Made by a program: the position numbers and the translations under genes
The notes under the pieces: model-generated
Databases searched by the model: none
Seen by the model: the letters and a program-made list of their open reading frames with translations, nothing else
What the model was told of the DNA's origin: nothing
DNA from: Prochlorococcus sp. AG-409-M05
GTDB taxonomy: Bacteria > Cyanobacteriota > Cyanobacteriia > PCC-6307 > Cyanobiaceae
Direction of reading: 5' to 3'
Assembly: GCA_003215435.1 (NCBI GenBank)
Contig: QCKJ01000002.1
Location: 124,001-188,000, forward strand
DNA: 64,000 nucleotides
Shown: one piece after another, positions 57,549 to 64,000 of the stretch
Numbering within the stretch: position 1 is the stretch's first letter
Layout of the letters: each line of letters begins with the position of its first letter

Positions 57549-58649
57549 ATGATTATTAATGGCAAGGACTGGCGTACTATTTGGCTTAGGGAAGATGGCG
57601 TCTCTGTAGGAGTTATCGACCAAACTAAGCTCCCATATGAATTCAAAACATGTGTGTTAAGGAGTTCAGAGGATGCTGCAAAAGCCATTAAATATATGAT
57701 TGTAAGAGGTGCTCCATTGATAGGAGTGACTGGTGCATATGGATTAATGCTTGCTATTCAAAAAGACTCTAGTGATACTTCAATAATCTATGCAAAGAAG
57801 CATCTGGAAAGTACTCGACCGACTGCGATAAACCTTAGCTGGGCACTTGAAAGGGTTAGTAAAAAAGTTTTACCTCTTCCTCAAACTCAGAGAAGAGATG
57901 CAGCTAGAGAGGAGGCTGCCCTTATTGCTCAAGAAGACATCTCAGTATGTGAGTCGATCGGTGGTTATGGTCTTCAAATCCTTAAAGATATCTCTGAACG
58001 GTCAAGCAAGGGAACTCAAGAACCTATCAACATTCTTACTCATTGCAATGCTGGATGGCTTGCAACCGTGGACTGGGGAACTGCTTTGGCGCCAATTTAC
58101 AAGGCACATCGGTCTGGCCTAAAAGTACATGTTTGGGTTGATGAAACAAGACCTCGTAATCAAGGTGCCGCGCTTACTGCTTTTGAACTTGCATGTGAGG
58201 GGATCTCGCATACTGTGATTGTTGACAATGCAGGAGGTTATTTAATGCAGATGGGAAAGGTTGATGCAGTAATTGTGGGTACGGATAGAACAACTCGAGC
58301 TGGAGATGTATGCAATAAAATTGGAACTTATTTAAAGGCTTTGGCTGCAAAAGATAATTCAGTCCCTTTTTATGTAGCCTTGCCAAAGTCGACCCTTGAT
58401 TGGACGCTGATAGATGGAATTACTGACATACCAATTGAGATCCGCTCAGAGAAAGAAGTCTCAAACATTCGAGGACAATTAATTCAAGAAGATAAGAAAA
58501 AAGAGATAGTTGATGTAAGCCTTTTTCCTCTTTCTTCAAGGGCATTTAATCCAGCATTTGATGTAACTCAATCCCGATTAATTACTGCCTTCATTACTGA
58601 AATTGGGATATTAGAACCTAATGAGAATTCTTTGAGAAGATTATCCTGA
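57549..58649 (+). CDS. mtnA: Methylthioribose-1-phosphate isomerase
   Basis: MtnA converts methylthioribose-1-phosphate to methylthioribulose-1-phosphate. The 366-residue protein has MIVRGAPLIGVTGAYG, LTHCNAGWLATVDWGTAL with the putative catalytic Cys, WVDETRPRNQGAAL, IVGTDRTTRAGDVCNKIGTY with the putative catalytic Asp, and VPFYVALPKSTLD. It starts at ATG 57549. The enzyme uses the product of the divergent mtnP, so the pair makes a two-step salvage unit. Confidence 0.92.
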   Translation: MIINGKDWRTIWLREDGVSVGVIDQTKLPYEFKTCVLRSSEDAAKAIKYMIVRGAPLIGVTGAYGLMLAIQKDSSDTSIIYAKKHLESTRPTAINLSWALERVSKKVLPLPQTQRRDAAREEAALIAQEDISVCESIGGYGLQILKDISERSSKGTQEPINILTHCNAGWLATVDWGTALAPIYKAHRSGLKVHVWVDETRPRNQGAALTAFELACEGISHTVIVDNAGGYLMQMGKVDAVIVGTDRTTRAGDVCNKIGTYLKALAAKDNSVPFYVALPKSTLDWTLIDGITDIPIEIRSEKEVSNIRGQLIQEDKKKEIVDVSLFPLSSRAFNPAFDVTQSRLITAFITEIGILEPNENSLRRLS

Positions 58650-58734
58650 TCCAAATAGAAATTCTTGGCTTATTTCCCTTTATTGTTACTAGAATGCAAC
58701 TTAAGATTAAAGCTTAAGACCTAAAGTAAAGCCA

Positions 58735-60195
58735 TTAGCATTCTTCATAAGATGCCCCATCTCCTACTCTCCAGAGGTTTAACCCAGCAAGTTTAATCTC
58801 TTTAGGGTCTGCTACCGCTCTCGAGTCAAATACCCATGCAGGTTTTCTCATTAGAGAGTAGATTTTGTGCCAGTTTAAGTGACGAAAATCATCCCACTCT
58901 GTAATTATCAATATGGCATCTGCACCTGTAACTGCGTCGAAAATGCTTTTAGCTTTACACCATCCTCCATCACTGGTAAAGGCTGGTTCACTCTTTTGAA
59001 CGTCACTTCCCTGAGTGAATTTCTCCTGCAGATTTAAATCATTTGAGATTTGCTTTGCTTCAACCTTTGGGTCATATATTGCAAGTTGAGCGCCTTCTTC
59101 TAAGAGGCTTTTTGCTATACAAATTGCAGGGGACTCACGGGTATCATTTGTATTGGCTTTAAATGCAAAACCAAGAATTGCAAGGCGTTTTCCTGAGACA
59201 GTACCAAATAAATTTTGTACAACAATATTGGCTATTCGCTTCTGCTGCCATACATTTAATGAGACCACATTTTCCCAATACTCTGCCACTTCAGGTAACC
59301 CAAAATGGTTGCATAAGTATGCAAGGTTTAGTATGTCTTTCTTAAAGCAACTTCCTCCAAAGCCAGGTCCTGATTGAAGGAATTTTGTACCGATACGACT
59401 ATCACTGCCTATAGCTTTCTCAACTTCTCTAACATCAGCTCCTGTCACTTCACATAAAGCAGCAACAGAATTGATTGAGCTTATACGTTGTGCAAGGAAG
59501 GCATTGGCTGTGAGCTTAGAAAGCTCACTACTCCATAAATTGGTTCTGAGTATCTTGTTTGCAGCGACCCATTGCCCATAAATTGCTGCTAATGCTTCAA
59601 CTGCATCTTCATCTTCGCCTCCGATGAGTACTCGGTCAGGGCACTCTAGATCTCTAATCGCTGTTCCTTCTGCAAGAAATTCTGGGTTAGATAAAACTGA
59701 AAAACTTTTAGTACGCTCTTTGTTTGATGAGCCTTTCTGAGCAGAAATCAAAATAGACTTTATTGCCTGGGCGGTTCTAACTGGGAGTGTACTTTTTTCT
59801 ACGACAATTGTATGTCCTTGTGCAAATTTAGACACTTGCCTGGCACAAGCTTCTACCCAGCGAAGGTCACTTGCTTTGCCTGCTCCAATGCCTTTAGTTT
59901 TTGTCGGAGTATTTACTGAGATAAAAACCATATCAGCAGATGCAATTGCTGATTCGATTTCAGTTGAGTAATGGAGATTTCTTCCTCTTGCTCGTTCAAC
60001 AACTTCATCAAGTCCAGGCTCATATATTGGAAGTAGCCTGAGATCTTTATCGTTCCAAGCTTGGATTCTAGTTTCATCTAAATCTACGACGTGAACTTGA
60101 ATTCCTGGGCAACGATCTGCTATTACAGCCATTGTCGGGCCACCTACGTATCCTGCACCAATACAACAAATAGTCTTAATTGAGGTTTTGTTCAT
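58735..60195 (-). CDS. UDP-glucose 6-dehydrogenase-like protein
   Basis: The 486-residue protein oxidises a UDP-sugar to the uronic acid. It has the Rossmann start ICCIGAGYVGGPTMAVIA, VVEKSTLPV, LSNPEFLAEGTAI, the active-site GPGFGGSCFKKDI with the nucleophilic Cys, and the C-terminal ILGFAFKANTNDTRES. It fits the longer, animal-like UDP-glucose dehydrogenase branch. The gene follows hisS and the product likely feeds surface polysaccharide. Confidence 0.92.
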   Translation of the reverse strand: MNKTSIKTICCIGAGYVGGPTMAVIADRCPGIQVHVVDLDETRIQAWNDKDLRLLPIYEPGLDEVVERARGRNLHYSTEIESAIASADMVFISVNTPTKTKGIGAGKASDLRWVEACARQVSKFAQGHTIVVEKSTLPVRTAQAIKSILISAQKGSSNKERTKSFSVLSNPEFLAEGTAIRDLECPDRVLIGGEDEDAVEALAAIYGQWVAANKILRTNLWSSELSKLTANAFLAQRISSINSVAALCEVTGADVREVEKAIGSDSRIGTKFLQSGPGFGGSCFKKDILNLAYLCNHFGLPEVAEYWENVVSLNVWQQKRIANIVVQNLFGTVSGKRLAILGFAFKANTNDTRESPAICIAKSLLEEGAQLAIYDPKVEAKQISNDLNLQEKFTQGSDVQKSEPAFTSDGGWCKAKSIFDAVTGADAILIITEWDDFRHLNWHKIYSLMRKPAWVFDSRAVADPKEIKLAGLNLWRVGDGASYEEC

Positions 60196-60212
60196 TTAGC
60201 TAAATGAATGAA

Positions 60213-61529
60213 TTAACTTTCCGAAGAGACTTTGTTGAAAATGTCTTGAAAATTGTGCAAAGCAATTAATGATTCATCGCGTTGTTTTGAATTTTGAGAA
60301 TCGCCTCTACTTAGGCTTCTCAATTTGACCTGACCGGTTTCTACTTCATGATCACCCACGATTAATGCCCATTTTGCACCACTCCGATCGGCTCTTTTGA
60401 ATTGCTTGCTAAATGCTGAGCCAGTGCAGTCTAGTTCAACAATTAAACCTTTTGCTCTTAGATTTTGAGAGATGATAAGTGCATTAAGCTCGGCTTTTTC
60501 TCCTTTATTCACTACGTATAAGTCTGGCTGTCTTGACGATGTTAGTCGAGCAGCATCCCCTGAGGGGTCTGAATCAACAGCAGTTTTTATTACAAGCATT
60601 AATCGCTCAAGCCCGATTGCCCATCCCATGGCAGGTGTGGCGGGTCCGCCGAGCATTTCGATGAGCCCGTCATAGCGGCCCCCTCCACAGATTGTGGATT
60701 GGGCCCCAAGTTCAGTACTTGTGATTTCAAATGCAGTATGTGCGTAGTAGTCCAATCCTCGGACTAGTCGATCATTGATCATGAAAGGGATATTTAAGGC
60801 TGATAGAAACTCTTGAACCTTTAAAAAGCGTTCTTCACTAGACTCTGAAAGTGATTCTTTGAGCAATGGTGCATTCGTTAGGAGGTTTTGAGTCGTTGGA
60901 TTTTTGCTGTCGAGAACCCTTAAGGGGTTTTTGTTGATTCTTTGTTGAGAATCTGTGTCCAATTCAGCTTTGTTTTTTTCCAGCCAGGCAATCAACTTTT
61001 CTTTGTAGTTCAAACGGTCTTGATTACTACCCAGAGTATTAAGTTCAAGACTCAGCCCTTTAAGACCCAGATCATTTAATAGGGCCCATGCAATTGAAAT
61101 GATTTCTGCATCATCTCTTGGATTAGCAAACCCAAGGTGCTCAATCCCAATCTGATGAAATTGTCTCTGCCTGCCGGCTTGAGGACGTTCATATCTGAAC
61201 ATTGCTCCCTTATACCAAAGCCTTTGAGGCCCAAGGCTTAAGAGCCCATTTTGTATTGCTGCTCGTACAACTGAAGCAGTCCCTTCCGGACGAAGTGTGC
61301 AAGAACGGCCCCCTCGATCTAGGAAGGAATACATTTCTTTGCCAACTACGTCAGTGGCTTCTCCAATACTTCGACAAAATAAGTCACTATTTTCAAGTAA
61401 GGGAGTTCGAATCTCTTTTAAACCTGCTCCTTGGAAGATATCGCGTGCAAGAGTTTCTACGGCTTCCCATCGTGATGAATCTTCTGGCAGGAGGTCAACC
61501 ATGCCTCTTAAACTTTGGAATTGACTCAC
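60213..61529 (-). CDS. hisS: Histidyl-tRNA synthetase
   Basis: HisRS charges tRNA-His. The 438-residue class II enzyme has [12 protein letters not shown] at the N-terminus, [32 protein letters not shown] (motif 2), [14 protein letters not shown] and the histidine-binding [13 protein letters not shown]. The C-terminal anticodon domain follows. It is followed by the dehydrogenase gene after 17 nt. Confidence 0.96.
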   Translation of the reverse strand: MSQFQSLRGMVDLLPEDSSRWEAVETLARDIFQGAGLKEIRTPLLENSDLFCRSIGEATDVVGKEMYSFLDRGGRSCTLRPEGTASVVRAAIQNGLLSLGPQRLWYKGAMFRYERPQAGRQRQFHQIGIEHLGFANPRDDAEIISIAWALLNDLGLKGLSLELNTLGSNQDRLNYKEKLIAWLEKNKAELDTDSQQRINKNPLRVLDSKNPTTQNLLTNAPLLKESLSESSEERFLKVQEFLSALNIPFMINDRLVRGLDYYAHTAFEITSTELGAQSTICGGGRYDGLIEMLGGPATPAMGWAIGLERLMLVIKTAVDSDPSGDAARLTSSRQPDLYVVNKGEKAELNALIISQNLRAKGLIVELDCTGSAFSKQFKRADRSGAKWALIVGDHEVETGQVKLRSLSRGDSQNSKQRDESLIALHNFQDIFNKVSSES

Positions 61530-61661
61530 GCGAATCTAGAGGGGGAGAATGTTTTGAAGGATAAGCTTCTCTCTTCAGGAGAAGAGCCTATTGATTTTGA
61601 GAAATTAATTATCCAAAAATACTTGCTAGGTTGGTTATATATATGTCTAGAGCAATAGATC

Positions 61662-62813
61662 CTAATCTTTAGTTGGCTCCATAAGAAGAAGTCTTTCGTA
61701 TTGCGCAACTGTTTTTTCATTGATAAGAGATACTTGGAATTCATTAACCACTTTTCGACGAGCTGTTTCTCCAAGATGATACGCAAAGTCTTGATTACTT
61801 AGTAGAAGTTGAATAGCAAGCATTAGCGAATGTGTATCTTTAACTGGTACAAGTAACCCTGAACCTCCATGATCAATAACGTCCCTACAGCCAGGAACAT
61901 CAGTAGTGATTATTGGTAGTTCCATTGCAGCAGCCTCAATAAGAGCTCTAGAGAGCCCTTCCCGCCAGGATGGCAGGATCACTAAATCAACTTGTGAATA
62001 GAGTTCGCTCATATCATCAATATGTCCAAGAAGACTTACCCTCTTCTCTCTTCTTAGCTCCTTCAACTCGCTTAGAGAAAGAGAGCTTCTGTTGCCAGAA
62101 TCTAATTTACCAGCAATTAAGAGCTCAAATTCCAAGCCTTTTCCCCATAGCTTTCTAGAGGCAGCCAGAAGTTCATAGATTCCCTTTTGGCGAATAATCC
62201 TTGATGGAAAGAGTAATTGGGGAGGAGAATTGAATTTCTTTTTTCTAGTTTTTAGTGGCTTGAAATGTTCTATGTCCACCCCTGAACCACGGATCAGCAC
62301 TGATTTATTACTTTCGGTGATTCCGAGGCGGATAAACTTTCTTTGATCGTCACTATTCTGAAAGATCACTGTCGATCTTCGGGCCATAAATACTGTCCGG
62401 TATAAGGGCCTTAAACATCTACGCATTAATCGGCTATGTAAGCCTCTCTCTAGAAAAACGTGCCCTAATCCAGTAACTGCATTTAGGACCCTAAAAACGT
62501 TTGAGAATTTTGCTGCAATAGTTCCATATATACATGCCTTGATGGTGAAATGATGAACCAAATCTGGTCGTATAGAGCGATAAAGTCGAATTAATTCAAT
62601 GATGGAGTTGAGTTCTAAGAAAGGGTTGATTGATTGTCGTGAGACTTTCCAAATATGAACTTTCACTCCTTCATGTTCAAGAAGATGGGTGTAGTTGTCA
62701 AAAGGTGCAACAACATCTACTCCATAACCTTTAAGCTTCAGATCTTTAATTAATGGGAGTCGAAAATTGTAGACATACCAGCTTGTATTCGCTACTAACA
62801 GAATTGATGTCAT
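61662..62813 (-). CDS. Glycosyltransferase, GT4 type
   Basis: This 383-residue GT-B glycosyltransferase has an N-terminal acceptor half (SILLVANTSWYVYNFRLPL, RPDLVHHFTIKACIYG) and a C-terminal donor half with FPSRIIRQKGIYELL, LLIAGKLDSGN, and the SWREGLSRALIEAAAMELPII motif carrying the two Glu of the EX7E site, then TTDVPGCRDVI. It resembles capsule or glycan transferases of the PglA/WcaA type. Sugar and acceptor are unknown. It lies between hisS and asnB. Confidence 0.86.
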   Translation of the reverse strand: MTSILLVANTSWYVYNFRLPLIKDLKLKGYGVDVVAPFDNYTHLLEHEGVKVHIWKVSRQSINPFLELNSIIELIRLYRSIRPDLVHHFTIKACIYGTIAAKFSNVFRVLNAVTGLGHVFLERGLHSRLMRRCLRPLYRTVFMARRSTVIFQNSDDQRKFIRLGITESNKSVLIRGSGVDIEHFKPLKTRKKKFNSPPQLLFPSRIIRQKGIYELLAASRKLWGKGLEFELLIAGKLDSGNRSSLSLSELKELRREKRVSLLGHIDDMSELYSQVDLVILPSWREGLSRALIEAAAMELPIITTDVPGCRDVIDHGGSGLLVPVKDTHSLMLAIQLLLSNQDFAYHLGETARRKVVNEFQVSLINEKTVAQYERLLLMEPTKD

Positions 62814-62871
62814 GGCGGATTATAAGAGATTTTTTTTGGAAGGAGTTTCATCTGAGGCAACATTTCCTAAG

Positions 62872-64000
62872 TCATTGCCATTCTGCAAACCATGCTTGGG
62901 CCATGAGGACAGACCAAAGCTTAGGCATATGATCAAAATCTCCAGAGAGATGTTGTTTCCAAAGAATATTGACTTCATTTGAATTAAACCAACCATAACT
63001 TTGTAAAGATCTTGCTGTTAACAAGTCATTTGCCCAATCTTTTAGTGGACCTCTTAACCAATTGCCGATAGGCATAGCAAAACCGGCTTTTGGCCTTTCA
63101 AAAAGATTGTTTGGAACGAACTTTGTTAATAACTTTCGCAAAGCCCATTTGCTGATTTGATTACGAGATTCCCGTCGAATTTTATATTTTAATGGCATGC
63201 TCCAGGCAAGTTTTGCGACTCTATGATCGAGGAAAGGTGCTCTTGTCTCTAAACCCACAGACATAGAAGCGCGGTCGACTTTTACAAGAATATCTGTAGG
63301 GAGGTAAGTAAGAATGTCTTCAAGCATCAATTGCTCAGATACTGATGGTGCATTTGGAAGTGCATATCTATGTATGTTGCTTGTCTCTGCCATGGGGGTA
63401 ACACCTCGGAGTCGATTATGCAACTCTTCTATTGAGTGAGCAGCCTTGATAGCGTTAGCTAGTTTTTGTTTTTTTTGTTGTGCTAAGCCATCAGATTCAA
63501 TACCAAGGATTTGATTAGGAGCTTTATAGATAATTGCAGCTAGAAGTCTCCTGACAGGAGATGGCCAACTCCCAAATATTTGATGCAGCGTTGGGGCATA
63601 AAGGTGTCGATTGTAGCCCCCAAACAATTCATCTCCACCATCACCAGTAAGTGTCACGGTTAGTCCTGATCGCCGTGCTTCCCTGCATAGAAGTTGAGTG
63701 GGGACTTGTGAAGAGTCTGCAAATGGTTCTGTATATATTCTTGCTAAGGAGGGAATCAGAATTTGAGCATCATTAGAAGTAATAGGAATCTCTGTGTGAT
63801 CAGTTTTCAGATGCTTTGCTATCGCTTTTGCATAAGGTGCTTCGTTGAAAAGCTCCTCATCTGGGAAGGAAACAGTAAAACTTTTTACGGGGTCAACTCT
63901 TGATTGCTGAAGTAGAGCCGTGATAAGTGATGAATCAATTCCTCCTGATAGGAATGAGCCAAGAGGTACATCTGCAATTGATTGACTTTGAATTGCCTTG
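62872..64000 (-). CDS. asnB: Asparagine synthase (glutamine-hydrolysing), C-terminal part
   Basis: The frame runs off the window edge, so only the synthetase domain is visible. It has the PP-loop SGGIDSS near 63940, FPDEELFNEAPYAKAIAKHL, the TLTGDGGDELFGGYNRHLY site near 63630, and the LPTDILVKVDRASMSVGLETRAPFLDH segment. The N-terminal glutaminase half lies outside. Together with the glycosyltransferase next to it, it may belong to a surface-glycan cluster, in which such amidotransferases are common. It could also be the general asparagine enzyme. Confidence 0.9.
   Translation of the reverse strand, partial: KAIQSQSIADVPLGSFLSGGIDSSLITALLQQSRVDPVKSFTVSFPDEELFNEAPYAKAIAKHLKTDHTEIPITSNDAQILIPSLARIYTEPFADSSQVPTQLLCREARRSGLTVTLTGDGGDELFGGYNRHLYAPTLHQIFGSWPSPVRRLLAAIIYKAPNQILGIESDGLAQQKKQKLANAIKAAHSIEELHNRLRGVTPMAETSNIHRYALPNAPSVSEQLMLEDILTYLPTDILVKVDRASMSVGLETRAPFLDHRVAKLAWSMPLKYKIRRESRNQISKWALRKLLTKFVPNNLFERPKAGFAMPIGNWLRGPLKDWANDLLTARSLQSYGWFNSNEVNILWKQHLSGDFDHMPKLWSVLMAQAWFAEWQ

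Noticed and set aside
58700-58718. CTTAAG...CTTAAG palindrome between mtnA and the dehydrogenase gene
   Set aside because: Six-base arms and no T-run on either strand; too weak to call a terminator.
1-64000. Search for CRISPR arrays, insertion sequences, prophage, defence or toxin-antitoxin genes
   Set aside because: No spaced direct repeats, transposase, integrase, nuclease-helicase cluster or small paired genes were seen by eye. The region reads as core genome.

Overview
This window looks like chromosomal core sequence from a marine picocyanobacterium, most likely a low-light-adapted Prochlorococcus. The organism call rests on several things: photosystem II small-subunit genes (psbH, psbN, psbI, psbK, psbE, psbF, psbL, psbJ), the rubA-ycf48-psbEFLJ block, chlD, ndhC-K-J, ntcA, several cyanobacteria-only DUF families, AT-rich composition, very short intergenic gaps and tail-to-tail gene overlaps. 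The strain-level assignment is inference. I did not count GC and could not search a database.

Layout. 0-5 kb: lytic transglycosylase, membrane thioredoxin, thyX, and dcd with a CobO-like protein. 5-10 kb: rph, ntcA, a DUF3084 gene followed by a RuvX-like gene, DUF3146-pth-tatA-psbH on the minus strand, then psbN and psbI. 10-19 kb: a large LptD-like outer-membrane protein, leuCD, cinA, a WecA/MraY-type transferase, glyA and tRNA-Arg(ACG). 19-26 kb: three small conserved proteins, murJ, sfsA, the ammonium transporter amt, ispH and a DoxX protein. 26-36 kb: purH, an esterase, DUF3155, a histidine kinase, cobS, tgt, psbK, a long palindromic region, a Gfo/Idh/MocA oxidoreductase, a CNNM/CorC-like protein and tRNA-Met(CAT). 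35-46 kb: pyrE, ygfZ-like, a RecB-like nuclease, a phosphohexomutase, rdgB, a carotenoid oxygenase, hisB, fabI, a CxxC redox protein, a DegT aminotransferase, a Nudix hydrolase and folK. 46-57 kb: chlD, Mce/ABC lipid-transport genes, CofD/YvcK, ndhCKJ, rubA-ycf48-psbEFLJ and mtnP. 57-64 kb: mtnA, a UDP-glucose dehydrogenase, hisS, a GT4 glycosyltransferase and a partial asnB. The last two may mark the start of a surface-polysaccharide region.

How the genes work together. The photosynthesis genes cover assembly factors (RubA, Ycf48), PSII subunits, chlorophyll synthesis (ChlD) and the NDH-1 complex. NtcA and Amt serve nitrogen control and uptake. MtnP and MtnA catalyse consecutive steps of methylthioadenosine salvage. 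The Mce protein and its ATPase are two parts of an envelope lipid transporter, and the LptD-like protein and MurJ also serve the envelope.

I found no CRISPR array, insertion sequence, prophage, toxin-antitoxin pair or defence cluster. The points most worth a second look are small: a folK reading frame whose conserved N-terminus lacks a usual start codon, a nested palindrome after psbK, a CobO-like protein with an eroded Walker A motif, and an unlisted 49-codon ORF at 29040.
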